Source: Chondrinema litorale | GTDB lineage: Bacteria; Bacteroidota; Bacteroidia; Cytophagales; Flammeovirgaceae | DNA length: 64,000 nt | Assembly: GCF_026250525.1 (NCBI RefSeq) | Contig: NZ_CP111043.1 | Location: 930,001-994,000, forward strand | Direction of reading: 5' to 3' | In this document: one piece after another, positions 27,360 to 36,090 of the stretch | Layout: every line of letters begins with the position of its first letter | How positions within the stretch are numbered: position 1 is the first letter of the stretch | The notes under the pieces: generated by a model | The model's database searches: none | What the model was told of the DNA's origin: nothing | The model's input: only the letters and a program-made list of their open reading frames with translations | Translations under genes and position numbers: made by a program

Positions 27360-27982
27360 TTCTGTAAAGATTTTAACTGATCAGATGACCCACCCATAAG
27401 AATATCTCCAATTTTGTATAATTGACGGTTTATCATCATTTGTTGGAAAATAGAAATTCTAAAGATTTTCTTATTTAAAGCTAAGGCAGAGGCATCTTGT
27501 AAAAAATCTCTGTATGCTCTTAATTTCCAAGCAGGTGAACCATTTTTAGCAAAATCTCCTCGTTCTTCTGCTCTACCAAATTGTTTTTCTGCAAATGAAG
27601 ATGTCCAATTGTTACCAGCCAAACCAGCCTTTACACACTCGCTTTCATTCTTTCTGCAAAAGTTTCTGTATGGCTCAATCGGAAAATCTGGCAAATTGGT
27701 ATAAATCTCACTTCTCAGTGTTTGCATTCTATATCTATTAAAATGCAAAGCATCATCTAACTGAATAATAAAATCGTTTTCAAGAACTATTTGCCAATTT
27801 TCTGCTTTAATAAACGGCTCATTAAACTGTCCGCCTAAACTTTTATAGCATTCAATTACTTGCTCTTTGTAAGCAGTTCCTTTTATTGTATCCCAGGCAG
27901 GTTCATCTATACTATGAGAAGATAAGATTCTATGGTTCTCTTCAATTAGTGCTATAAGTCTTTCTAATCTGTAACTTTCCAT
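27332..27982 (-). CDS. Unknown protein translationally coupled to an ABC exporter
   Basis: A 216-residue soluble protein without signal peptide or membrane helix. Its ATG (27982-27980) shares one base with the TGA of the ABC transporter gene (TGATG), a strong sign of translational coupling. The first 60 residues are helical. A conserved-looking core is FCRKNESECVKAG (two Cys) followed by NNWTSSFAEKQFGRAEERGD and WKLRAYRDFLQD. I do not recognise the family. The overlap suggests an accessory role with the exporter, or simple operon compaction; the sequence does not decide. Its 3' end overlaps the convergent DUF3592 gene by 28 bases. Confidence 0.8.
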   Translation of the reverse strand: MESYRLERLIALIEENHRILSSHSIDEPAWDTIKGTAYKEQVIECYKSLGGQFNEPFIKAENWQIVLENDFIIQLDDALHFNRYRMQTLRSEIYTNLPDFPIEPYRNFCRKNESECVKAGLAGNNWTSSFAEKQFGRAEERGDFAKNGSPAWKLRAYRDFLQDASALALNKKIFRISIFQQMMINRQLYKIGDILMGGSSDQLKSLQNYIDRKISS

Positions 27983-29784
27983 CAGGTATTTTCTTCTTTA
28001 AAAACAATTCCAGTCTGTACATTCCACAATTCTGCATAGAGCCCTTTTTGCTCAAGCAAAGTATCATGTGTACCACTTTCAATAATTTCACCTTCCTTCA
28101 AAACTAATATTTTATCTGCATGTCTAATAGTAGAGAGTCTGTGTGCAATAATTAAAGCAGTTTTACCAGCTACCAATTGATAAATATTTTCTTGGATAGC
28201 TCGTTCGGTTTCTGTATCAACAGAGCTAGTTGCTTCATCTAAAATGAGAATCGGAGCATCTTTCAAAATTGCTCTGGCAATGCTAATTCTCTGCCTTTGA
28301 CCACCTGATAATTTTATACCTCTCTCGCCAACAATAGTATCGTACCCTTTAGGCAAAGAAATAATGAAATCGTGTAGCTGCGCTTTACGGCAAGCTGAAA
28401 TAATAGCTTCCTCTGAGAAATTCATTCCATAGGAAATATTTTCAAGTATGGTTCCATGAAACAAATAAACATCCTGACTCACCAAAGCAATGTTGCTTCT
28501 TAAGCAATGGAAAGAAAGGTCTTTGATATTATGATTATCAAGCAGAATGGCTCCTTCTTTTACATCATATAACCTCAGTAAAAGTTTGATAAGTGTAGTT
28601 TTTCCTCCACCTGTCTGCCCTGCAATACCAATTGTTTTACCAGCTTCTAGCTTCTCATTCAGCGTTTTAAGCACAGGTATACCTTCGGTATAATAAAATG
28701 ATACATTATTAAAAGTTATCTCTCCTGCTGCTTTACCAAAATCAATGGCGTTCGCTTTTTCTGTAACTTCAGAAGGTGTATCCATCAAAGTAAAAATTCT
28801 TCTAGCACTGGCTTTAGCTCTTTCAAACTCATCGAAAATAGCCCCCATCCTTGTAACTGGCCAAAGCAAACGCTGAAGCATTAATGCATACAAAGCAATA
28901 TCACCCACGCTTATTTTATCCATGTCTTCAAGTATGTACCAAGAACCTAAAAGAATTCCACCAGCAAGCCCCAGAGCAATTAACATTCTAATAGTTGGTG
29001 TGTAGAGAGAATTGTATTTAATAGCAGCATAGTTTGCTTGCTTATATTCCAAAGAAGCATCTGCCACTCGCTTTTCTTCAAACTTTTCAGCGGTAAAACT
29101 TTTAATTACAGCAATACCAGAGATGTTGTTTTCTAATCGACTGCTAAGCTCACCTACCGCTTCTCTTATCCTTTTATATTTTGGTGAAATAATACGCTGA
29201 TAAATGAAACTTCCCCATACGATAAGTGGAATTGGAATAATACCAATAATCGCCATCCAAAAATCTACACCAAACAATGCTAATCCTGAAAAGGCAAACA
29301 GAGTTATTAATTGGAGAATCTGATTCACATTATCATTTAGAAAGCGCTCTAACTGGTTAATATCATCATTGAGCATGGCAATGAGGTTGCCTGTTCTGTT
29401 AGATTCGAAATATGAGATTTCGCGCTCTTGCATTTTTCTATATGCATCCATTCTTAAATCGTGCTGCACTCGCTGAGCAAGCTTAAGAAAGCCGTTTTTC
29501 AACATCCACTCTGTGAGACTTTCTAAACCAAAAATCAACACAAAAAACAATGAGATTAAAACAGCCTGCATAAATAAATCATTGCCAGACATGGCTATTA
29601 GCCAATTGGGAGATTCTTTGTTCAGAACATCTACCGACCAGCCTACCATAATTGGCGGCATTAAATCAAACATTTTGTGAATAATGCTCGAAGCTGAAGC
29701 AAAGATGAGTAAGCCCTTGTAGTTTTTAAGGTAATTGAATAATCGGAACATGGGCCGAAAAGTGGCTTTTCGGTTTTCTTGCAT
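27982..29784 (-). CDS. ABC exporter (fused membrane and ATPase domains, MdlB/MsbA type)
   Basis: A 600-residue half-transporter that should dimerise. The six-helix ABC membrane domain spans about 25-315. The nucleotide-binding domain has Walker A GQTGGGKT (389-396; Gly-Gly-Lys-Thr instead of the usual Ser-Gly-Lys-Ser/Thr, still functional by pattern), signature LSGGQ (492-496), Walker B ILILDE (512-517) and the H-loop IIAHRLST. Substrate could be a lipid, peptide or drug; the overall look is of the multidrug/lipid exporter group. The only partner is the unknown gene coupled to its 3' end. A single gene for one half means a homodimer unless a second half lies elsewhere. Confidence 0.95.
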   Translation of the reverse strand: MQENRKATFRPMFRLFNYLKNYKGLLIFASASSIIHKMFDLMPPIMVGWSVDVLNKESPNWLIAMSGNDLFMQAVLISLFFVLIFGLESLTEWMLKNGFLKLAQRVQHDLRMDAYRKMQEREISYFESNRTGNLIAMLNDDINQLERFLNDNVNQILQLITLFAFSGLALFGVDFWMAIIGIIPIPLIVWGSFIYQRIISPKYKRIREAVGELSSRLENNISGIAVIKSFTAEKFEEKRVADASLEYKQANYAAIKYNSLYTPTIRMLIALGLAGGILLGSWYILEDMDKISVGDIALYALMLQRLLWPVTRMGAIFDEFERAKASARRIFTLMDTPSEVTEKANAIDFGKAAGEITFNNVSFYYTEGIPVLKTLNEKLEAGKTIGIAGQTGGGKTTLIKLLLRLYDVKEGAILLDNHNIKDLSFHCLRSNIALVSQDVYLFHGTILENISYGMNFSEEAIISACRKAQLHDFIISLPKGYDTIVGERGIKLSGGQRQRISIARAILKDAPILILDEATSSVDTETERAIQENIYQLVAGKTALIIAHRLSTIRHADKILVLKEGEIIESGTHDTLLEQKGLYAELWNVQTGIVFKEENT

Positions 29785-29914
29785 GAAATGCTTTGTGTCT
29801 TGTTTATAGAAAAGATAAGATTTATTCTAAAATACCAAGTTTTAGATATTTAAGAATTGTGAAATTAATATAGTACTCGAAATTAGAAAACCTAAACCTT
29901 AAAATATCTGCTAT

Positions 29915-31609
29915 TTAGTTTTTTATCACCTTTCTATAGGCAGAGCCAACATTTCCAGAAACTCCCAAAATCATCATACCTTTTGATATATTTATTAATT
30001 CACTTTCTTTTAAAATGAGGTAATTATCTGTAACGGTTGTATTTTTCTTAAAAAGTATTTTCCCCATTAAATCATAAATTCTCACCTCAACATCATTCCC
30101 AATTAGCTCTGTAGGTAAAGCAATTTGTAATGAGGTAGCAAATGGAATTGGATACATCTGAAATTCGAAGCTATTTATTTGATCACTAGCAGATAATACT
30201 GTGGAAAGTCTTCTAAAATCTGGTACACCATAACCAAGCTCGTTATCTGGGTTTTCATATTGCGATGAAATTGACTTGATGGTATCTAACAATTGCATAT
30301 TGGTTAATTCTGGTCTTGCTTGCCAAATGCCAGCGGCTAAACCTGCAATGATAGGTGCTGAAAATGAAGTACCGTTAGAAGAAGTTATATTACCAGAACC
30401 GCTACCTACCACAGTTGAACTACCTTGTGCAGTAACATCGGGTTTTATTCTTCCATCAGCACTGGGACCAACAGAGGAAAAAGCAGCATATGACTGAACT
30501 GAATTTACTGCCCCTACGGCTAAAACAGAATCACCATCTGCTGGAGGAGTAATTGAACCCCAAGGGTCATTGCCCTCATTGCCAGCACTAGAAACTATAA
30601 ACATACCTGTAGAAGCTGCAAAATCTGCGGCAATTGTAATGAATGCCGTTTCTCCGTCCAGATCGTCCTGTGTATAATTATCAAGCTCATCATCAAATAT
30701 ATTATACCCTACCGATGAATTGATAATATCTGCACCAATGCTATCTGCATATTCTGCTGCAACAAGCCAGTAAAATTCTTCCAATCTCGATTCATTAGAT
30801 ACATCTTCACTTCTAAGTAAAACGTAATCAGCTTTGTAAGCACTACCAATTAAACTTCCAGGCGTGTTACCTGCCATTGTTGAAAGTACTTGCGTTCCAT
30901 GGTTATGATCATCATATACATTTTCTTCTCTTTCTACAAAATCATAAGTGTTCAGAATTTGATCATTTATAAAAAGAGAATCAAATACAGTAATTTCATC
31001 TGCATTGTTAAATCCACCATCTAACACCGCAATCAACATTCCCTCACCTTTATATCCCATAGCATGCATGGTAGGCACTCCAAGCATTTCGAGTTGGTTA
31101 TAGGAGTTTCCATAATCCAAATCTGTTTCAAGTTTTTTGTTAGCCGTTGAAATATGTTTTTCTTCAGTCGAAGAAAATGAAGAAATACTCAAAGTACCCA
31201 AGTTTATATTACTTTCTTTTATGAAGGTGAAATTTTGGATAGTTTCAAAAACTGCTTCGTCGTCTACTTCAACCAAAACCCCGTTGAGCCATTTTGTGGT
31301 GTAAAGAACTGTTGCTCCTGCCTCAACCATAGAATCAAGATATACACTACTCACTGGCAAATCGCGCTCGTTTAAACTGATTCCCTGCTTTTCTCTTCTT
31401 AGAATTGCTCTTTCTGTTAAAAACTCTTCAGCATCACTTATTGTAAATGCAGAGCCGACTTTGTCATTAAAGAAAAATACAGCTTTTGATTGAGCAAAAG
31501 ATAGATTAGAGCTAAATGTTAAGAGAAAAAGCAAACAGCAAAGTACTGCTCTTTTATCCGTAAAAAAGATTTTTTTCAATGTAGTTAGCAGAAAAAATGG
31601 TTGGTGCAT
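29915..31609 (-). CDS. Secreted S8 subtilisin-like serine protease with T9SS sorting domain
   Basis: A 564-residue protease. A signal peptide (ending SFAQ, about residue 40) is preceded by a long basic start; a propeptide-like domain follows (about 41-160). The catalytic domain has Asp197 (AVLDGGF), His237 (DHNHGTQV), Asn344 (SSAGNEG) and Ser415 (NGTSFSAP), so the triad and oxyanion Asn are complete. The last 80 residues (about 485-564) form a type A C-terminal sorting domain (FQMYPIPFATSLQI, VEVRIYDLMGKILF, AYRKVIKN), which directs the protein through the type IX secretion system to the surface or medium. No T9SS component is encoded in the window. Confidence 0.95.
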   Translation of the reverse strand: MHQPFFLLTTLKKIFFTDKRAVLCCLLFLLTFSSNLSFAQSKAVFFFNDKVGSAFTISDAEEFLTERAILRREKQGISLNERDLPVSSVYLDSMVEAGATVLYTTKWLNGVLVEVDDEAVFETIQNFTFIKESNINLGTLSISSFSSTEEKHISTANKKLETDLDYGNSYNQLEMLGVPTMHAMGYKGEGMLIAVLDGGFNNADEITVFDSLFINDQILNTYDFVEREENVYDDHNHGTQVLSTMAGNTPGSLIGSAYKADYVLLRSEDVSNESRLEEFYWLVAAEYADSIGADIINSSVGYNIFDDELDNYTQDDLDGETAFITIAADFAASTGMFIVSSAGNEGNDPWGSITPPADGDSVLAVGAVNSVQSYAAFSSVGPSADGRIKPDVTAQGSSTVVGSGSGNITSSNGTSFSAPIIAGLAAGIWQARPELTNMQLLDTIKSISSQYENPDNELGYGVPDFRRLSTVLSASDQINSFEFQMYPIPFATSLQIALPTELIGNDVEVRIYDLMGKILFKKNTTVTDNYLILKESELINISKGMMILGVSGNVGSAYRKVIKN

Positions 31610-31840
31610 CTAAACAAAAAGATTAAAAAAACATTTAGGTTGTCAAAAAAGACATAGTGTTAGTGTATAGTAACAGTATTTAAATACTTAATTAATAGAC
31701 AAAAGTTTACAATTGTACTCAACAGACCTCTAAAAAGATATAGCACAATAGGTAGGAGTAAATTTACACATTTAGATTTTACATTACTGCAACTGTCTTT
31801 TTAAAGAAGTTTTACACTAGAACCCGTTTCAATAATTTAT

Positions 31841-33154
31841 ATGAAAATTTCCATTTTCTGGCATAGAAGAGATATAAGATTAGCAGATAATGCCGGACTT
31901 TACCATGCACTCAAATCAGATTATCCTGTTTTACCAATATTCATTTTTGATACAAACATATTGGATGACTTAGAGGATAAGCAAGATAAAAGGCTTGTGT
32001 TTATACACGATTACCTTCAAAAATTAGATGAGAAACTACAAGAAAATAAATCTGCTTTATTGGTAAAGTATGGAACACCTAAAGAAGTATGGGAAGACTT
32101 GCTCAAAGATTTTGACATTGCGGAAGTATACACCAACAGAGACTACGAACCTTACGCAAAAGAAAGAGATGAGGAGATAGGCAAACTATTAAGTAAAAAA
32201 GACATCCCCTTTAAAACATTTAAAGACCAATGTATTTTTGAAAAAGATGAAGTTGTAAAAAATGATGGCGGCCTTTACACTGTATTTACTCCTTATAGCA
32301 AAAAGTGGCATGAAAAACTCAAACTAAAAAAGAGTGATTTTTATGTACGTTCCTACCCTACAGAAAAGTATTTCAATAATTTCTATCAAACCAAACCTTT
32401 TAAAATTCCATCATTAAAAGACATTGGTTTTGAAGATATAGAAACTGAATTTCCGGATAGGTCGATTGAAAGCAAAACGCTTAATGCTTATGCCGACAAA
32501 AGAGATTACCCAGCAATAAAAGGCACAAGTAGGCTAAGTGTACACTTGCGATTTGGCACTGTAAGTATTAGACACTTAGCCCAGCGAGGTTTAAGACATA
32601 GCGATACTTGGCTAAACGAGCTCATATGGAGAGATTTTTATATGATGATTCTAGACCATTTCCCCCATGTGGTTAAGCAAAACTTTAACAAAAAATACGA
32701 TGCTTTAAAGTGGCGAAATAACGAAAAAGAATTTGAGGCTTGGTGTAAAGGTAAAACCGGTTACCCAATAGTCGATGCAGGCATGCGAGAACTCAACGAA
32801 ACTGGCTTTATGCATAACAGAGTAAGAATGATTACAGCGAGTTTTTTAACAAAGCATTTACTTATAGACTGGAAATGGGGCGAGGCTTACTTTGCTCAAA
32901 AGTTATTAGACTACGATTTATCTGCCAATAATGGCGGTTGGCAATGGGCAGCAGGAACTGGCACCGATGCCCAACCTTATTTTAGAATTTTTAACCCCTA
33001 CTCCCAAACAGATAAGTTTGACAAGGATAAAAAGTACATAAAGAAATGGGTTACTGAGTTTGGAACAGATAAATATCCAGAACCGATTGTAGACCATAAA
33101 GAGGCTAGAGAAAGAACATTAGATAGCTACAAAAAAGCATTGGGAAAAGACTAA
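31841..33154 (+). CDS. Cryptochrome/deoxyribodipyrimidine photolyase family protein
   Basis: A 437-residue flavoprotein. The photolyase N-terminal alpha/beta domain starts ISIFWHRRDIRLADNAGL. The helical FAD-binding C-terminal half has the family stretches GTSRLSVHLRFGTVSIRHL, LIWRDFYMMIL, WCKGKTGYPIVDAGMREL, MHNRVRMITASFLTKHLLID and the closing SANNGGWQWAAGTGTDAQP with the tryptophans of the electron-transfer path. The pattern favours a class I CPD photolyase repairing UV dimers with light, but a photolyase-like cryptochrome is possible. Transcribed alone; an 8-base inverted repeat follows the stop. Confidence 0.94.
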   Translation: MKISIFWHRRDIRLADNAGLYHALKSDYPVLPIFIFDTNILDDLEDKQDKRLVFIHDYLQKLDEKLQENKSALLVKYGTPKEVWEDLLKDFDIAEVYTNRDYEPYAKERDEEIGKLLSKKDIPFKTFKDQCIFEKDEVVKNDGGLYTVFTPYSKKWHEKLKLKKSDFYVRSYPTEKYFNNFYQTKPFKIPSLKDIGFEDIETEFPDRSIESKTLNAYADKRDYPAIKGTSRLSVHLRFGTVSIRHLAQRGLRHSDTWLNELIWRDFYMMILDHFPHVVKQNFNKKYDALKWRNNEKEFEAWCKGKTGYPIVDAGMRELNETGFMHNRVRMITASFLTKHLLIDWKWGEAYFAQKLLDYDLSANNGGWQWAAGTGTDAQPYFRIFNPYSQTDKFDKDKKYIKKWVTEFGTDKYPEPIVDHKEARERTLDSYKKALGKD

Positions 33155-33538
33155 TAAACAACTGTAGCAACAAAGTGTGGTTAATGCTCTACAGTTTGAC
33201 TGTTAATTAGTTTTAAATAAAAAAAATGAGGTAATAATAAAACGCTTCCAGAAGGCTTTTAGAGAGGAAATATGCGTTCTGTGAAATTTGTTTGAATTTA
33301 TGGCAACTGATTTGCAGCAGTAAGGATGTAAGATTCGTATAAATATTAAAACTAAAATTCATTCACATAACGCTATGAAAATTTCAATGAAAGCCATAAT
33401 GGTAAGATTAATAGGAGCAATATTATTTGCATGTTTGCTCATCATCGCCAGCGAAAAAGTTATATTGCACATTGCAATGAATTAAGACCTTTTTTACCCA
33501 AAAGGTAAGAAAGGCTTAATTCCTTTTCTTATTCTTTT
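33155..33538. other. Intergenic region downstream of the photolyase gene
   Basis: Just after the photolyase stop, AACTGTAG (33160-33167) and CTACAGTT (33189-33196) form a perfect inverted repeat with a 21-base loop; no U-run follows directly, so it is a weak terminator candidate. A possible 36-codon gene is listed separately (33375-33485). A further imperfect hairpin with a T-run precedes 33540. Nothing else is seen. Confidence 0.4.
33375..33485 (+). CDS. Possible small membrane protein (36 residues)
   Basis: A short frame starting MKISMKAIMVRLIGAILFAC ends with TAA at 33485. It has a basic start and one hydrophobic segment of about 15 residues (LIGAILFACLLIIA), which would make a small inner-membrane peptide or a truncated signal sequence. 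A hairpin-like sequence with a T-run (about 33508-33541) follows it. There is no convincing promoter, and chance is a real possibility. Confidence 0.3.
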   Translation: MKISMKAIMVRLIGAILFACLLIIASEKVILHIAMN

Positions 33539-33943
33539 TTAAGACGCGTACAGAGACTTTAACAAGTTAAAAAGTACGACCATCTCCATTGCTTGATCAT
33601 CCGAATTCATTATGTGAAGCACATTATTTGTTTTAAATAATAATTCTCCACTATTCCAAGCTTCATAGCTTTCAGTTCCATCTACAGTTAAAAAGTAAAT
33701 AAAACTATCTCCTTCGTCAGAATACTGATACCCTATTTCAGAATTCTTAATATCCATCTTTACTCCGTTCAAAGTGAGCAGTCCTTCTTCATTAATAGTT
33801 ACTCCTCCCTGCAAATGCTGGAAGTAATACGTTTTCAAATTAATTTCTGTAAGGATTTCGTTTTTTGGATTGTCTTGAGCAAAAATTTTTGAAGAGCTAC
33901 ATACGAAGGCAAGCATTATAAATGCAAAGAAAATCTGTCTCAT
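33539..33943 (-). CDS. Small secreted hypothetical protein
   Basis: A 134-residue protein with a clear signal peptide (MRQIFFAFIMLAFVCSSSKI, cleaved after FAQ). The mature part is beta-rich and acidic, with LQGGVTINEEGLLTLNGVKM and FIYFLTVDGTESYEAWNSGE. I do not recognise a family. A perfect minus-7 box TATATTTG on the minus strand (34018-34011) lies 68 bases upstream, without a clear TTG partner. It is monocistronic. Confidence 0.75.
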   Translation of the reverse strand: MRQIFFAFIMLAFVCSSSKIFAQDNPKNEILTEINLKTYYFQHLQGGVTINEEGLLTLNGVKMDIKNSEIGYQYSDEGDSFIYFLTVDGTESYEAWNSGELLFKTNNVLHIMNSDDQAMEMVVLFNLLKSLYAS

Positions 33944-34220
33944 CTGGAAGTGTTTATAGTTCAGTTAATTAATAAGTATTAGGCACGAATGCTTAATGTA
34001 AGTTTCTTATCAAATATACACTTCTATTATATTAAAGATTTATCCATTAAGCTTTGTTAGTGAAGATTTACGGGTATTCACAAGATAAAAAAATCATAAA
34101 ATAACCATAAATAAGCAGGTAACATTCTCATCTAAAATCAACTTATAAGTATCCTTTTTTACCTTCCTATTGACACAATAAAGCTTATTAACATTCTTTT
34201 ATGCACATTTTTCTCTAAAA

Positions 34221-34254
34221 ATTTGTTTCAAAACAAATACTGAGAAAAACTTTG
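34221..34254 (+). promoter_or_regulatory. Palindromic operator candidate overlapping a promoter
   Basis: ATTTGTTT (34221-34228) and AAACAAAT (34231-34238) form a perfect 8-base-arm palindrome with a CA centre. Its TTG (34223-34225) stands 21 bases before AAACTTTG (34247-34254), which matches TAnnTTTG at all but the first base. A protein bound at the palindrome would cover the minus-33 element, as a repressor does. Confidence 0.4.
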
Positions 34255-34310
34255 TCTTAACAATAAATCCTGTTAGATTTAGATAGAATCAGCTCCTATC
34301 ACTAAAAGAA

Positions 34311-34330
34311 AAAAGACAAATAAGTCTTTT
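34311..34330 (+). repeat. Leader hairpin
   Basis: AAAAGAC (34311-34317) and GTCTTTT (34324-34330) pair around a six-base loop. It would lie in the 5' leader of the next gene, about 45 bases before its ATG. Outer bases TATCAC and GTGATA flank it with a small bulge and may extend the stem. Confidence 0.4.
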
Positions 34331-34374
34331 AGTTAGGTGATAAGTAAAATGATAAAATTAATTGTAATGAGGTT

Positions 34375-35070
34375 ATGGAAGATATAATAAAAATAGCGTT
34401 CATCGGGCATTACAGAGAAAATTATCTTCCCCATATTTCTGCTGAAAAAGCATTATTTGAAGCGTTCGAACATCTTGAAGTTGCATATCGAAGCTCGTGG
34501 ATAACTGCTGAAACTGCTATAAAGGAAGAAGAAATTAATCAATACAATGCGTTCTGGTTAATATCAGACCCGGGAAATTTCACTGATGAAGCCATCAGTC
34601 TTTTAGAGGAAATACGCAAGCGCGATATTCCATTACTGGCAACCGGAACAGCCTTTAAATCTGTTATTGTTGAGTTTGTAAGAAACATCATTCAAGATAA
34701 TAATGAAGAATCTTATCTTGATTACTATGATGATATTACAGACTATAAAAATGTATCTGTTAAAATTACTTCTGGTACTTTAGCAGAGAGAATTTATTTA
34801 AAAGATTCTACTTTTAATCAAACCAACTGTTCTTTTGGTGTAAAGAAAGAAACCATTCAACACCTAGAAGAAGCAGGCTTAACATTTTCTGGTAAAGACG
34901 AAGATGGTGATATTAAAATAGTTGAGTTACCATTAAATCATTTTTACCTGTCAACACTTTACTTACCCCAATTAAACTCTGAGAGCAAGAGCCCAAGTAA
35001 ATTAATTACGGCTTTTGTAAAAGCAGGAATTCTGCACTTTTTGAGTAAAAATAGCATTATTGCCAAATAG
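34375..35070 (+). CDS. CTP-synthase-type glutamine amidotransferase domain protein, catalytically dead
   Basis: A 231-residue protein that aligns by eye along its whole length with the C-terminal glutaminase domain of CTP synthase: IKIAFIGHYRENYLPH, then the strand pattern DIPLLATGTAFKSVIVEFVRN for [20 protein letters not shown], and EEAGLTFSGKDEDGDIKIVEL for the late segment. The nucleophile position is Gly91 instead of Cys, the oxyanion-loop Gln is Lys, and the FHPE His and Glu are Leu197 and Gln199. It therefore cannot hydrolyse glutamine. There is no CTP synthase amidoligase domain. It may be a ligand sensor or a structural pseudoenzyme. The DUF1835 gene begins at the base after its stop. 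Confidence 0.85.
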   Translation: MEDIIKIAFIGHYRENYLPHISAEKALFEAFEHLEVAYRSSWITAETAIKEEEINQYNAFWLISDPGNFTDEAISLLEEIRKRDIPLLATGTAFKSVIVEFVRNIIQDNNEESYLDYYDDITDYKNVSVKITSGTLAERIYLKDSTFNQTNCSFGVKKETIQHLEEAGLTFSGKDEDGDIKIVELPLNHFYLSTLYLPQLNSESKSPSKLITAFVKAGILHFLSKNSIIAK

Positions 35071-36015
35071 ATGCCTAACACCATTCAGTACCATATTTTT
35101 AATGGAGATAGCAGCAAAGAAGCATTTCTGCACTCTCCATTAAATTCTGATGCGCATGTAAAAATTGCGTGGAGAGAAATGCTTTGCGAAGGTCCAGTAA
35201 ACGAGCCGATATTGAGCGATGCTTTTTTTTATACCAGAGCAAAGTATTTACATGAAACTTATGGTATAGATTTGAATGACTTTGAAAATGGCAAAAGTGA
35301 GCTATTAAGAATTACTCAAATTTCTGCTGATGCAGATATTACACTTTGGTTTGAGTATGATTTGTTTTGCCAGTTAAATATGATGGCTACACTTAGCTAT
35401 TTAGCAGGCAAACATACAAACATATACTTGGTATGTGCTGGAGTTGAAGAAGGTAAAAAAGGCTTACAAACTTTAGGGCATTATAAACCAGACGATTATC
35501 CTCAATTATTTGCAAGAAGGATAAAGCTCTCTCAAGCAGATATTACTTTTGCACAAAATGTTTGGCAAGCTTATGCTTTTGGTACTCCTGAAAAATTAGA
35601 ACAACTACTTAGAAGAAATACACCAGATACTTTTCCCTATCTAAACAGTGCTATTAAAGCACATTTTAAAAGATTCCCATCAACTACAAATGGCTTGTCT
35701 GAAGCCCAACATAAAATTCTAACTTTTGCATCTAATGAAAAGCTAAGTAAAAACCAGTTGGTTGGTAAACTGCTTCGTTCTGAAAACACCTTGGGTTTTG
35801 GAGACTTACAATATTTTCATTTGATAGATAACTTAAGTATTCTGCTCAAAATAGAAGAAGAACGTGTTACAATCAATAATACTGGAAAAGAAATTTTATC
35901 GGGTAAAAAAGATTTTACACAAATTTCAGATAAGCAATATTATTTAGGAGCGGTATTAAACAACAATTATCGCTGGGATGATACTTATAAAAAGTTAATA
36001 CCTCTAAGTTCTTAA
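35071..36015 (+). CDS. DUF1835 domain-containing protein
   Basis: A 314-residue soluble protein. The first 120 residues match DUF1835: YHIFNGDSSKEAFLHSPL, KIAWREMLCEGPV and ADITLWFEYDLFCQLNMMAT with the conserved W-x-E/D and Cys. The remaining 190 residues contain a helical domain with a conserved-looking ARRIKLSQADITFAQNVW and a C-terminal winged-helix-like end (LSKNQLVGKLLRSENTLG). Function of the family is unknown. Its ATG begins at the base after the stop of the preceding gene, so the two are co-transcribed and probably coupled. Confidence 0.88.
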   Translation: MPNTIQYHIFNGDSSKEAFLHSPLNSDAHVKIAWREMLCEGPVNEPILSDAFFYTRAKYLHETYGIDLNDFENGKSELLRITQISADADITLWFEYDLFCQLNMMATLSYLAGKHTNIYLVCAGVEEGKKGLQTLGHYKPDDYPQLFARRIKLSQADITFAQNVWQAYAFGTPEKLEQLLRRNTPDTFPYLNSAIKAHFKRFPSTTNGLSEAQHKILTFASNEKLSKNQLVGKLLRSENTLGFGDLQYFHLIDNLSILLKIEEERVTINNTGKEILSGKKDFTQISDKQYYLGAVLNNNYRWDDTYKKLIPLSS

Positions 36016-36090
36016 TCTTTTCACAAGGATATTTTTGGATTCTTTTATAAGGGGATTTTCTTTGCACTTTAATCGAATTAAATTCCTTTA

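Larger units (their letters stand above)
33944..34374. other. Divergent regulatory region upstream of the amidotransferase-like operon
   Basis: This 431-base gap between divergent genes holds an 18-base palindrome (34221-34238), a candidate promoter overlapping it, and a leader hairpin (34311-34330). On the minus strand a minus-7 box lies at 34018-34011. No gene is visible. Confidence 0.5.
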
